Part shown: in pieces, positions 53,834 through 62,461 of the stretch
How the letters are laid out: each line of letters starts with the position of its first letter
Position numbering within the stretch: position 1 is the first letter of the stretch
Source of the DNA: HGM13006 sp963650135
GTDB lineage: Bacteria; Bacillota; Clostridia; Oscillospirales; Oscillospiraceae
Length of the DNA: 64,000 nucleotides
Assembly: GCA_963650135.1 (NCBI GenBank)
Contig: CAVJLG010000039.1
Location: forward strand, 1-64,000
Direction: 5' to 3'
Program-made: the position numbers and the translations under genes
Notes under the pieces: generated by a model
Told to the model about the DNA's origin: nothing
What the model saw: only the letters and a program-made list of their open reading frames with translations
Databases searched by the model: none

Positions 53834-55114
53834 ATGGCGCAGACGGACGAACTGATTGCACAGCTGCAAAGCGAAAATCGCCAGCTGCGGCAGCAGTTGG
53901 AAGAGAGCCGAATCCGCGCATTTAACTATTCCCGCGAGGCGTTTTTCTCGGATTTGATGGGCAGCCATCAGATGACCCGGGAGGAATACGACGCCGCAAC
54001 CCGGGAATTTCACTTGGACTTCCCCTCCGACTGGTTTGCAGTGCTGCTGATTCAGGTAGAGCCCGATGTTCAGGCGCTGCTGGGTCCGGAAGCGTCCCCC
54101 AGCCAGGAGAGCCTTCGGTATGTGCGCTTTTTGGTGCGGAACGTATTGGAAGAGCTCATCGGCGAAACCAACGTCTGCCATGTAATTACCGTTCAGGGGC
54201 AGTTGGCCGCCCTGGTGAACCTTCGAGAGGAACCGGAAGTCGCCATGGCCTCCATTGTTTCCGCCGCAGAAAAGGCCGCCGCTTTGTTTGAAAGTCACTA
54301 TGACTCTGCGGTCTGCTTTTCCATCAGCCGCTGCCATCAGGGCTATACCGAAATTCATGCCGCCTATCAGGAGGCCGACAGTCTGGTGCAGTACCGCACC
54401 ATGGCCGGAGACGACAGCCGGGTGATTCAATATGACCAGAAAACCGAGTCCCACATGGTCAAGCAGCGGGTAGAACACTTTGAATTTGAGCATGCCCTGG
54501 ACAATTACATCCGCCAGGGGGATTACGAAGCCGCAAAAACCCTGGTACATCAGATGTTGGGGGCGGAATTCGGCCATGCCAAGCCCACGGTACAGGTGTT
54601 TATGATCCGCGCCTATGGCCTGATTAACGATATTCTTCATGTATTCGACAGCCTGGAGGAATATTTCTCTCCGGAATTTTTGGTAGAGCTTCAGGCGGGG
54701 CCCCGGATCGTCCACGCCACCTCCTTGGCGGAGATTTCCCGGGAGCTGGACAGCATTTTCGACGAAATCATCCGCCGTCAACAGTCCCAGGAGCAGGAAC
54801 CGGCATGGGTTCAGCGGGCCATCGACTATATGGACACCCATTTTACCGATCAAAACCTCAACGTTGCCGGAGTTGCCGATGCTGTGGGTATCAATCCCGT
54901 CTACCTCAGCCGCATGCTGAAAAAATACCGAAATCTCAAGCCCCTGGAATACATCCATCAAAAGCGCATCGAAAAGGCAAAGCAGCTGCTAGGGCAGGGA
55001 GTTACCGTAAAGGATACGCTGCCCCAGGTGGGCTACAGCAGCGCACTGACCATGAACCGCGCCTTCCGCCGGTTTGAGGATACCACCCCCGGCGCGTTTT
55101 ATCGGGAAAAATAA
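53834..55114 (+). CDS. AraC-family transcriptional regulator
   Basis: 426 residues. A short N-terminal coiled coil (DELIAQLQSENRQLRQQLEE), a sensor region of about 280 residues of unknown type, and a C-terminal AraC double HTH (AIDYMDTHFTDQNLNVAGVA, LSRMLKKYRNLKPLEYIHQK, VGYSSALTMNRAFRRFEDTT). Overall layout matches response-regulator-like AraC proteins that lack a receiver domain. Divergent from the nucleoside ABC operon, which it may control. Confidence 0.88.
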   Translation: MAQTDELIAQLQSENRQLRQQLEESRIRAFNYSREAFFSDLMGSHQMTREEYDAATREFHLDFPSDWFAVLLIQVEPDVQALLGPEASPSQESLRYVRFLVRNVLEELIGETNVCHVITVQGQLAALVNLREEPEVAMASIVSAAEKAAALFESHYDSAVCFSISRCHQGYTEIHAAYQEADSLVQYRTMAGDDSRVIQYDQKTESHMVKQRVEHFEFEHALDNYIRQGDYEAAKTLVHQMLGAEFGHAKPTVQVFMIRAYGLINDILHVFDSLEEYFSPEFLVELQAGPRIVHATSLAEISRELDSIFDEIIRRQQSQEQEPAWVQRAIDYMDTHFTDQNLNVAGVADAVGINPVYLSRMLKKYRNLKPLEYIHQKRIEKAKQLLGQGVTVKDTLPQVGYSSALTMNRAFRRFEDTTPGAFYREK

Positions 55115-55115
55115 A

Positions 55116-55158
55116 GATTGTGCCGACTGAGTATCGTCCCAGCCGGCACAATCTTTTT
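55116..55158. terminator. Terminator between AraC gene and livF
   Basis: GATTGTGCCG ... CGGCACAATC followed by TTTTT; A-rich on the other side. Confidence 0.85.
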
Positions 55159-55162
55159 CGCA

Positions 55163-55879
55163 TTATCCGCCAAAGTATGCCTTTTTCACCACATCATTTT
55201 GGCGGATCTCCTCCACGGTACCCTCGGCCACCAGTTCGCCCACCTGTAGGGTATAGCAGTATTCCGCCGTACCAAAGGCCAGATGGACATTCTGCTCCAC
55301 CAGCAGGATCGAGGTGCCCTTTGTCTGATTGATCTCGCGGATTTTTACGCCGATGTCCTCAATGACCGCAGGGGCCAAACCCAGCGACGGCTCATCCAGG
55401 CACAGGAGCTTCGGCGCCGCCATAATGCCCCGGGCAATGGCAAGCATCTGCTGCTGACCGCCGGACATCGTGCCCGCCTTTTGCTTCAGGCGATCCTTGA
55501 GAATTGGAAACAGCTCAAAGCAGAATTCCAAATCTGCCTGAATACCGTCCTTATCCTTCCGCTGGGTCGCCCCCAGCAGGAGGTTTTTTTGTACCGTCAA
55601 ATAAGGGAATAGATGCCGCCCCTCGGGTGCCAGCACCAGGCCCTTCTGTACCCGCTCCGCCGTGGATGCATGGGTGATATCCTCGCCGTTAAACAGGATT
55701 TTGCCTGCCGTTGCCGGGACCAGTCCCAATACTGCGTTCAGCGTTGTGGATTTTCCCGCGCCGTTGGAGCCGATCAGCGTTACAATGCCCCCCTGGGGTA
55801 CGGAAATATTCACATCATGAATGGCCACGGACTTACCGTACATCACCTTTAAGCCCTGAATCTCCAGAATATTACTCAT
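55163..55879 (-). CDS. livF: Branched-chain amino acid-type ABC ATPase LivF
   Basis: 238 residues. Walker A LIGSNGAGKSTTLNAV, signature TMSGGQQQMLAIARG, Walker B LLCLDEPSLGLAP. Four-base overlap with livG. Last gene of livKHMGF. Confidence 0.94.
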   Translation of the reverse strand: MSNILEIQGLKVMYGKSVAIHDVNISVPQGGIVTLIGSNGAGKSTTLNAVLGLVPATAGKILFNGEDITHASTAERVQKGLVLAPEGRHLFPYLTVQKNLLLGATQRKDKDGIQADLEFCFELFPILKDRLKQKAGTMSGGQQQMLAIARGIMAAPKLLCLDEPSLGLAPAVIEDIGVKIREINQTKGTSILLVEQNVHLAFGTAEYCYTLQVGELVAEGTVEEIRQNDVVKKAYFGG

Positions 55880-56634
55880 ACCGTACCTCCAAAATAGGTT
55901 TCGATAACGGTGGGGTCCTTGCGCATCTCCTCGGGGGTGCCCTCAAAGATTTTCTGCCCAAAGGAGATTACGGTGACAGAGTCCAGGATGTCCAGAATCT
56001 GCATGTTATGCTCCACCACCAGAATGGTGATGCCCTTATCCCGAAGCTTGGAGATGGCGTCAATGGAGAACGCAATTTCCTCGGGATTCATACCGCCCAG
56101 GGGTTCGTCCAGCAGCAGGAGCTTGGGCTTGGTTGCCAGAGCCCGAGCCACACCGAGAATCTTCTGATAGCCATGGGGCAGGTTCTTTGCCAGCTCGTTG
56201 CGCACATGCTGGAGCCCCAGGAATTCCAGAATTTCGTCTGCGGATTTCGCAATATACTCCTCATTGGTGCGATAGGTTTTGGTGTTGAAGAAAATCTGAG
56301 GCACCGTGGAATGAGGGCGCAGGTGATAGGCCGCAGTGATGTTCTCAAATACCGTAAACTCGCCAAACAGGGGATTGAGCTGGAACGTCCGTCCGATTCC
56401 CATTTTCGCCACCTGATGGGGCCGGGACTTGGTAATCTCCTTTCCGGCATAGAAAATATGGCCGGAGGATGGGGTTAAAACGCCGGTAATCAGGTTAAAG
56501 AATGTGGATTTTCCTGCGCCATTGGGTCCCAGGAACCCCTTAATCTCTCCCTCTTCCATAGAGAAGTCCAGATCATTCATTACGGTCAGACCGCCGAAGC
56601 GTTTGGTAAGACCAGAGGTTTCAAGCAGATGCAT
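55876..56634 (-). CDS. livG: Branched-chain amino acid-type ABC ATPase LivG
   Basis: 252 residues. Walker A GPNGAGKSTFFNLITG; the signature appears variant, as LPHGYQKILGVARAL rather than LSxGxQ; Walker B LLLLDEPLGGMNPEE. Start overlaps the livM stop by 14 bases. Confidence 0.93.
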   Translation of the reverse strand: MHLLETSGLTKRFGGLTVMNDLDFSMEEGEIKGFLGPNGAGKSTFFNLITGVLTPSSGHIFYAGKEITKSRPHQVAKMGIGRTFQLNPLFGEFTVFENITAAYHLRPHSTVPQIFFNTKTYRTNEEYIAKSADEILEFLGLQHVRNELAKNLPHGYQKILGVARALATKPKLLLLDEPLGGMNPEEIAFSIDAISKLRDKGITILVVEHNMQILDILDSVTVISFGQKIFEGTPEEMRKDPTVIETYFGGTV

Positions 56635-57583
56635 GTGTGCTGCCTCCTTCCTTGGAATTGTCCTTCGCCCGTTTTTTCCGGATCAGCACCGGGATACCAG
56701 CCAGGCCGCCGGGCAGCAGATAGGCCACCAGCAGCGTGCAGGCGCCGGTCAGGAACGGTGCATAGGCGCTGAGGTCACGCCCCAGCTCAGGAATCAGCAC
56801 AAAGATAATCGCGCCGATAATGGGTCCAATGAAGTAGTCCTCGCCGCCAATGAGCATATACATCAGCAGCCACAGGGAGAATGTCATATCATAGTTGGTG
56901 GGGCTGAGCACCGTGGAATAAAGGCCATAGGCCGCGCCCACAATTCCGGCACAGAAGCTGCCCATGCCCACTGCCAGCAGCCGATAGAACGTAGCATTGA
57001 TACCAATGGACGACGCCACATCCTGAGACTGAGACAGCGCGCGCAGGGTGGTTCCAATCCGGGAAAATTCAAACCGATAGAGCACGATCAGCAGCACCAC
57101 GGTAATGGCCAGGAATACATAGTAGCAGGCAATATCGTTCTGGAGCAGCTTGGGAATCCGGGTAAGGCCATGGTAGCCGCCGGTGATCTTCATGGCTTTG
57201 ATGATATACGCCACAGTAACGCCCATAAACATCGACGCCATGGAGTAGTACATTCCCTTGAGCCGCACAAAGGGCAGGCCGGTAATGACGCTGACCACCA
57301 TGGCAAACAGTCCGCCTGCCAGAATGGTCACCACCGGCGGAAGGGCCAGAGATTTCGCCAAAATGCCGCCGCAGTATGCGCCCAATGCAATAAATGCGCC
57401 GTGAGCAAAGGTCAGCGTGCCGGACAGAGAGATGGTCCGCAGGCTGACTGAGCCAACCACCTTATAGAGCACCATAATCAAAACGCCGATCCAATAGCTG
57501 GTGTTCAGCACCAGGGGCAGCAGCAGGAAAATAAGCAGGAGAATGCCATAGGGCAGACCCTTTTTGAGATTGAGCTGTTTCAC
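56621..57583 (-). CDS. livM: Branched-chain amino acid-type ABC permease LivM
   Basis: 320 residues, about nine membrane segments, GTG start with GGGGGTG upstream. LivM-type motifs: ISLSGTLTFAHGAFIALGAY, VRLKGMYYSMASMFMGV, IGTTLRALSQSQDVASSIGI. Confidence 0.92.
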   Translation of the reverse strand: MKQLNLKKGLPYGILLLIFLLLPLVLNTSYWIGVLIMVLYKVVGSVSLRTISLSGTLTFAHGAFIALGAYCGGILAKSLALPPVVTILAGGLFAMVVSVITGLPFVRLKGMYYSMASMFMGVTVAYIIKAMKITGGYHGLTRIPKLLQNDIACYYVFLAITVVLLIVLYRFEFSRIGTTLRALSQSQDVASSIGINATFYRLLAVGMGSFCAGIVGAAYGLYSTVLSPTNYDMTFSLWLLMYMLIGGEDYFIGPIIGAIIFVLIPELGRDLSAYAPFLTGACTLLVAYLLPGGLAGIPVLIRKKRAKDNSKEGGSTHASA

Positions 57584-57598
57584 GATTCCGGCACCCCC

Positions 57599-58465
57599 TT
57601 ACATCTCGTGGCCGAAGAAGCCCTTTGGCTTAATCAGCAGCAGGACCACCACCGCCGAGCAGGCAATGGAGGACGCGGTATAGCTATCCCAGATAATCGG
57701 GCAAATGGAATCCAGCAGTGCCATCAGAAAGCCCGTAATCAGGATGCCGTTCATGGAGCCCGCACCGGCCAGCATCACCAGCATCAGGATTCGGACGTTG
57801 ATATTGTCGCCCATATTGGAGCTAACCTGCTGATATGCGCCCATCATAGAGCCCGCTACCGCCGCAAAAGCAAAGCCCAGCCCGCAGACCAGCGCACTGA
57901 CCTTATTAACAGGGATTCCCTGGAGGGCAGCGCCCATCCGGTCCTGGCTCAAGGCCTCCATCTGCATGCCCAACTTGGTACGGTAGACCATAAACAGCGT
58001 TGCAATCAAAAGGACCGCGCCCACCGCAAAGGTCACCAGCTTTTCACCGGTTACCACCATAAAGCCCATATCCACCGAGCCGGATGCATAGGCGGGAATC
58101 GAGATCGTCTGCGAACCGGAAATCTGCACCGCCAACTGCTGGAGCATGGTCATAATTGCAACCGACACCATGACCACCCGGTCAAACTCCTTCTGGAAGG
58201 GCCGGAAGCAGAACCGTTCCATCAAAATGCCCACCAGCGCCAGCACCACGGTGGAAAGCAGCATGGCAAGCCAGTTGTTCATTCCCAGGCGGCTGCACAG
58301 ATAATATGTAATGTACGCCGCCGTCATATAAAATGCGCCGTGGGCAAGGTTCACTGACCCCAGCATATTAAAGATGAATGCAAATCCCAGAGAGGCAAGG
58401 ATATACATGGAGGCAAGCACCAATGTATTCACTGCCACATTGGGAATTACGTTCATAATGAGCAT
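57599..58465 (-). CDS. livH: Branched-chain amino acid-type ABC permease LivH
   Basis: 288 residues, about eight membrane segments. LivH motifs: NMLGSVNLAHGAFYMTAAYI, LGMQMEALSQDRMGAALQGI. RBS AAAGGAG. Lies about 115 bases downstream of livK. Confidence 0.92.
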   Translation of the reverse strand: MLIMNVIPNVAVNTLVLASMYILASLGFAFIFNMLGSVNLAHGAFYMTAAYITYYLCSRLGMNNWLAMLLSTVVLALVGILMERFCFRPFQKEFDRVVMVSVAIMTMLQQLAVQISGSQTISIPAYASGSVDMGFMVVTGEKLVTFAVGAVLLIATLFMVYRTKLGMQMEALSQDRMGAALQGIPVNKVSALVCGLGFAFAAVAGSMMGAYQQVSSNMGDNINVRILMLVMLAGAGSMNGILITGFLMALLDSICPIIWDSYTASSIACSAVVVLLLIKPKGFFGHEM

Positions 58466-58580
58466 GAAAACCGCTCCTTTCGGAAATAGATCAAAGCCCG
58501 GTTGGCTTTTGCCGCTTCGGGCGCAGAGGATGCCCCCTGCGCCCGGTGGTCAGCTTTTCATAATCAAAGGAAACTGGACG

Positions 58581-59858
58581 TCAGGGCACGATGCAGTCAT
58601 AGGTTGCCATGTAGACAATCTGGCCGCCCTCAGCCTTCAGGGTATGGCTGGGATGAGAAATGGCGTGGTCATTGCCAAATGTCTCCTGGCCGCCCTTTAC
58701 ACCGGTGCCAAACAGCGTTTCGACAGAATCCATCGTCTCATAATACTTCATCACGGTATCCACATCGATGGAGCCTGCGCCCTTCATAATCTGCAGCAGG
58801 GTATAGAGGTTATCCAGGCCTGCGCCGTTCCATGCGGAAGCGGTATCCTCGCCGTACTTATCCACAAACTTCTTATAAATGGTGTTAAAGGTTTCGGTAT
58901 TCCGGGAAGCGTCGGCAATATCGGTGCCGAAGGTGAATGCGCCGGAGAGGTCGTTCAGACCGGAGCCGCCAATGAGCACGCCGGGGCCCATGGTGATGAC
59001 CGCTGCACATACCATGTCGGAACCGGCAGCGCGGACTTCCTTCAGCAGGGAAGCGATGTTATCGGGGGTGCCGTTGCCGATGAAGCAGTCTGCACCGGAG
59101 GAGATAACCTTCAGCGCGATAGAGGAGAAATCGGTGGACTCGCCGTCATAGACAACGGGGCTATCCACATACTCCAAACCAAACTGCTCGCAGCCGGCCT
59201 TTACCAGAGCAGCCTGCTCGTCGTTTACGCCGTTATCGTCGCAGGCATATACAACCTTCTTTACCTCGGGGTACTGGTCCTTCAAAACCTCAATGGCAGT
59301 GTAGAACTGAGAGGTGCAGGCGTTGGAGAAGGTATAAGAATACTTTGTCTCGGCGTTCATAACGCTATGGTTCATGTTGTTCTGCGCCATTACGTTCATC
59401 ACGCCGGCATTCTCAAAGATATCAATGGCGCCCTCAACCCAGAAGTCGTTGGTTTCCATGACATACTTGATGCCCGCATCTACCAGGCGCTGGGCTGCGG
59501 AGCGGATACCCTCTGCATCGGAGCCGCCGTCTTCTACAACCAGCTCCAGGGTATACTTGGTGCCGCCGATGTCGATGCCGCCCTGCTCGTTGATGTAATC
59601 ACAAAGGGTCTGCATTTCGATCTGGTTGTTATAGTCTACCGAAGCAAACCAGCCGGTGGTGTTCAGCAGCGCACCGATTTTCAGCACGTTGCCGTCTGCT
59701 GCGCCGTTGGCCGCCGGTGCAGCTGCGGAATCTGCCGCATTCTCAGCAGGGGGATTGGAGGCCGCATTGCTGCTGCCGGTACCGGTACCGCAGGCAGCCA
59801 GCCCCAGGATCATCGCTGCCGCAAGCAGCAGAGCAAGCAATTTTTTGGTCATTTTCAT
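58581..59858 (-). CDS. livK: Branched-chain amino acid-type ABC substrate-binding lipoprotein
   Basis: 425 residues. Signal MKMTKKLLALLLAAAMILGL with lipobox LAAC, linker to about 55, then the type I binding-protein fold (VLKIGALLNTTGWFASVDYN, LELVVEDGGSDAEGIRSAA, VKKVVYACDDNGVNDEQAAL). Start could be ATG 59858 or 59852. The true ligand could be an amide or small acid rather than Leu/Ile/Val, since this family is broad. Confidence 0.9.
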   Translation of the reverse strand: MKMTKKLLALLLAAAMILGLAACGTGTGSSNAASNPPAENAADSAAAPAANGAADGNVLKIGALLNTTGWFASVDYNNQIEMQTLCDYINEQGGIDIGGTKYTLELVVEDGGSDAEGIRSAAQRLVDAGIKYVMETNDFWVEGAIDIFENAGVMNVMAQNNMNHSVMNAETKYSYTFSNACTSQFYTAIEVLKDQYPEVKKVVYACDDNGVNDEQAALVKAGCEQFGLEYVDSPVVYDGESTDFSSIALKVISSGADCFIGNGTPDNIASLLKEVRAAGSDMVCAAVITMGPGVLIGGSGLNDLSGAFTFGTDIADASRNTETFNTIYKKFVDKYGEDTASAWNGAGLDNLYTLLQIMKGAGSIDVDTVMKYYETMDSVETLFGTGVKGGQETFGNDHAISHPSHTLKAEGGQIVYMATYDCIVP

Positions 59859-59923
59859 TCCATCCTTTCCATGGTCAAGGGGGTTTGTTATGCAAATGTC
59901 ATAACTTTTCACCTTCTGGCCTC

Positions 59924-59953
59924 ATCATACACTTGAAATACGTTCTTGTCCAA
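59924..59953 (-). promoter_or_regulatory. Promoter of liv operon
   Basis: Minus strand TTGGAC, 18-bp spacer, TATGAT. Its -35 flank GTCCAATATATA is shared with the flavodoxin-like operon promoter at 26625. Confidence 0.65.
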
Positions 59954-59959
59954 TATATA

Positions 59960-59974
59960 ATATTTCTGAAATAT
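59960..59974. promoter_or_regulatory. LysR box (T-N11-A palindrome)
   Basis: ATATTTC-T-GAAATAT, a perfect 7-1-7 inverted repeat containing T-N11-A. It lies just upstream of the liv -35 and 37 bases before the LysR ATG, the classic position for LysR activation of a divergent operon. Confidence 0.7.
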
Positions 59975-60010
59975 ATTTATAACATTTATAGTTCAAGGTG
60001 TGATTTGGAA

Positions 60011-61006
60011 ATGGATTTATTGCAGCTGAAATATGTGGTCGCCATTGCAGAAAGCGACTCCGTCACCCAGGCGGCAGAGCGTCTTCACGTTTCTCAGTCG
60101 GCGCTGTCCCTGAGCTATAAGCGGCTTCAGGAGGAATTGGGGGTTCAGCTGTTTCGGCGGCAGGGGCGGCGGCTTGTGCTCACCGACGCGGGAACGTTTT
60201 TCTGCCGCAACGCCTCTATGATTCTGGGGCAGCTTGATAAGCTTGCCTACGACATGTCTACCATTCGCGGCACAGCAGCCTCCAGCATCATCTACACCTC
60301 CGAGGCCGGGGACTTTACCAACGAATCCCGCATTCTCTACTATAAATGTTTCCCCGAGCGTGAGGTGGTAGAGCTGCGGGAAACCACCCGTGAAACCCTG
60401 GAATCCCTGCGGCGAGGCCGGGCTGCCTTCGCCATCACCTATGAGGATAACACCGATGATTTTCTGAATTCCGAGCCGCTGCTGGAAGAACCCATGTATG
60501 CCTTTGTCAATGCAGGCTCCCAATTGGCGGGCTACTCGGAGCTTTCCATGGAGCAGCTCCGTTCTCTGCCGCTGATTTCCCAGCGGGAGGACTATACCGT
60601 GGCCCAGATTATGCGGCGGTTTTACACCCATTCCTCCACCATGCCCGGCAGGACCTATTATGTGGGCGACCCTGAATCCATGACCATGCAGGTATATAAC
60701 GATGTGGGCATCACCTTTATTCCCGAGAGCGTAGTCCATTTCTGGGGCAAGTCCTCCTTTCCCATGGCCCCGGGCACCCGAATGATCCCCATGTCCAATA
60801 AAATCTGCCAGCGGCGGCTCTACCTTACCTATCCCCACACCGGGCTGTTTTCCGAGGAAACCGCACATTATATGGAGTATATTCGCCATTTTTCCGCATT
60901 TGTCCGCACCTATCACAGCTTTCCCACGCTGCCGGAAATGCTGGCTTATTTAGATGAAACCTGGCAGGACTTTTCCGCCATCAAACCGGCCGTTTCCAGT
61001 ACATAA
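60011..61006 (+). CDS. LysR-family transcriptional regulator
   Basis: 331 residues from ATG 60011. HTH: MDLLQLKYVVAIAESDSVTQ, AAERLHVSQSALSLSYKRLQ, LFRRQGRRLVLTDAG. The C-terminal tail is about 30 residues longer than typical. Divergent from livKHMGF, the likely target. Confidence 0.93.
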   Translation: MDLLQLKYVVAIAESDSVTQAAERLHVSQSALSLSYKRLQEELGVQLFRRQGRRLVLTDAGTFFCRNASMILGQLDKLAYDMSTIRGTAASSIIYTSEAGDFTNESRILYYKCFPEREVVELRETTRETLESLRRGRAAFAITYEDNTDDFLNSEPLLEEPMYAFVNAGSQLAGYSELSMEQLRSLPLISQREDYTVAQIMRRFYTHSSTMPGRTYYVGDPESMTMQVYNDVGITFIPESVVHFWGKSSFPMAPGTRMIPMSNKICQRRLYLTYPHTGLFSEETAHYMEYIRHFSAFVRTYHSFPTLPEMLAYLDETWQDFSAIKPAVSST

Positions 61007-61011
61007 GCGCG

Positions 61012-61043
61012 AAAAAACTCCCGCTCAGTGCGAGAGTTTTTCG
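61012..61043. terminator. Bidirectional terminator
   Basis: AAAAACTC ... GAGTTTTT between the convergent LysR and DUF3169 genes. Confidence 0.75.
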
Positions 61044-61049
61044 TTTCAA

Positions 61050-61817
61050 TTATTTATGCCGCTCCAAACGGATGGAGGTAAGCACATAGCCCATGGTCAA
61101 TGCCAGCCAAATGATACAAATACACAGCACCGGGAACACGCCGGTTCCTGCCCAAAGCTGAGCCAGCAGCGCCACCACCCACAGCACCATGCAAGCCGTA
61201 TGACCGGCACGATAGGCCTGGAAGCCGCTTTGATAAATGAGCTGCGTTTCTGCCTCGTCGCAGCTGGCCATCCACTGCTTGTGGAACTTGGTGTCCAGTA
61301 TGTTGCCCCGCTTTTCCGGATTGATTTGCTGCTCCAGCTTAACCACCCGGTTGGAAATACACATGATCCAGACCATACCCAGCACGAACACCGCAAGGCT
61401 TGCCATCATCACAGCAAACTCAGAGCGCTCCTCCAGGCCCGTATGCTCTGCCGCCCAAATGGAAGCGGAGAACAGCAGAAAATTTACCACCATCATGAGA
61501 TTTGCCAGCAGCAGACTATAGCTCAGCCGCTGTTCTGTTTGCTCAATGCACTCGTCCTCGCCGTCCCAAGCATCGATCTCCTTTTTACTCCGGCCGCACA
61601 GTACAATTGCCGTAATGACAGCAATCAAATTAGCAAATGCGAACACATAGGGTACCGCAGCGCCAATCGCCCGCTCCAGGCCGTCAAACTTCACCAGCCC
61701 GCCCTGGGTAATGCTCGCCATCAGGATGGACGATAACGCGCCCAATACCATGCTGGCCAATAGGATTATTACAAACTTTATGATAATTTTTCGGTTCTCA
61801 TTCTTTTTCCGTTTCAT
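61050..61817 (-). CDS. DUF3169 family membrane protein
   Basis: 255 residues, six predicted membrane helices (IIIKFVIILLASMVLGALSS, AAVPYVFAFANLIAVITAIV, FAVMMASLAVFVLGMVWIM, and so on). ATG 61817 has GAGGAG ten bases upstream and overlaps the XRE gene by 20 bases. From family knowledge, DUF3169 proteins occur in Firmicutes beside small XRE regulators; function unknown. Confidence 0.82.
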   Translation of the reverse strand: MKRKKNENRKIIIKFVIILLASMVLGALSSILMASITQGGLVKFDGLERAIGAAVPYVFAFANLIAVITAIVLCGRSKKEIDAWDGEDECIEQTEQRLSYSLLLANLMMVVNFLLFSASIWAAEHTGLEERSEFAVMMASLAVFVLGMVWIMCISNRVVKLEQQINPEKRGNILDTKFHKQWMASCDEAETQLIYQSGFQAYRAGHTACMVLWVVALLAQLWAGTGVFPVLCICIIWLALTMGYVLTSIRLERHK

Positions 61818-62025
61818 TGTCTTGCTCCTCCTCATATACAAAAATGTCTTCCACCGTAACCCCGCAAACGCGGGCCAGCTTCAGCGCCAGCGTTACCGAT
61901 GGGGAATAGTCGCCCCGCTCAATCTGGCTGATGGTCTGCCGGGAGGTTCCCACCAAAGCGCCCATCTGCTGCTGGTTTACGCCCAGTCTGGCTCGGTATT
62001 CCTTTAGATGATTCTTTAGCGGCAC
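61798..62025 (-). CDS. Small XRE-type transcriptional regulator
   Basis: 75 residues, GTG start at 62025 with AAAGGAGG eight bases upstream. HTH: LKEYRARLGVNQQQMGALVG, TSRQTISQIERGDYSPSVT. The acidic tail (VYEEEQDNETEKE) is typical of this class. Likely represses its own operon with DUF3169 through the two inverted repeats upstream. Confidence 0.92.
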   Translation of the reverse strand: MPLKNHLKEYRARLGVNQQQMGALVGTSRQTISQIERGDYSPSVTLALKLARVCGVTVEDIFVYEEEQDNETEKE

Positions 62026-62061
62026 AGTTTGCGCCTCCTTTGACATGGATTCTTTTCATTT

Positions 62062-62079
62062 TGACAACTTTTCTTGTCA
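62062..62079. promoter_or_regulatory. Operator 1, TGACAA-N6-TTGTCA
   Basis: Perfect inverted repeat lying just downstream of the -10 of the XRE promoter, at the transcription start. Identical halves and spacer to operator 2. Confidence 0.75.
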
Positions 62080-62084
62080 CGCTC

Positions 62085-62113
62085 AGTATAGCGCTGACAA
62101 GGAAGCTTGTCAA
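62085..62113 (-). promoter_or_regulatory. Promoter of XRE-DUF3169 operon
   Basis: Minus strand TTGACA, 17-bp spacer, TATACT. The -35 overlaps operator 2. Confidence 0.8.
62095..62112. promoter_or_regulatory. Operator 2, TGACAA-N6-TTGTCA
   Basis: Second perfect inverted repeat, 33 bases centre to centre from operator 1 (about three helical turns), so dimers could bind cooperatively on one face. Confidence 0.75.
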
Positions 62114-62123
62114 CCACAATTTG

Positions 62124-62155
62124 AAAAAACAGCAGCCCCAATTGGAGCTGCTGTT
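62124..62155 (-). terminator. Terminator of solute-binding gene at window end
   Basis: Minus strand AACAGCAGC - loop - GCTGCTGTT followed by TTTTTC. It lies 300 bases beyond the stop, leaving a long 3' region. Confidence 0.65.
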
Positions 62156-62461
62156 GCAATTTTTATTCCATATGGATTAAAAATGCCGAGACAATACCAC
62201 ATAAATTGGCATCGAGCATTCAGCCAGAGATTTTGCGGCGGAAAAAGGCAGTTTTTCGCAGGCATACTTTGTGTATGTCAAGAAAATTGGGCGCATTTCC
62301 GGCGGAAAAGATTTCTGGGGTCCCCGCCAAAGCCCAGCGTAAGCGGGTTTGGTGGGGAGAGGAGGCGTAGCGTAGCGACTGAGCTTTTGCCCAAAAAGGC
62401 AAAACGAAGGATGCGCAGCTTACGACGACGAAGCCCGACGACACATTTGTTGGGTGCTGTC
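62156..62461. other. Structured GC-rich intergenic element
   Basis: No coding gene is convincing here; open frames on the minus strand have repeat-like composition. Inverted repeats include CCCCGCCAAA (62322) with TTTGGTGGGG (62348) and TTTTGCC (62385) with GGCAAAA (62398), plus CGTAG repeats near 62368. It may be a dispersed intergenic repeat or a structured 3' UTR. Confidence 0.4.
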
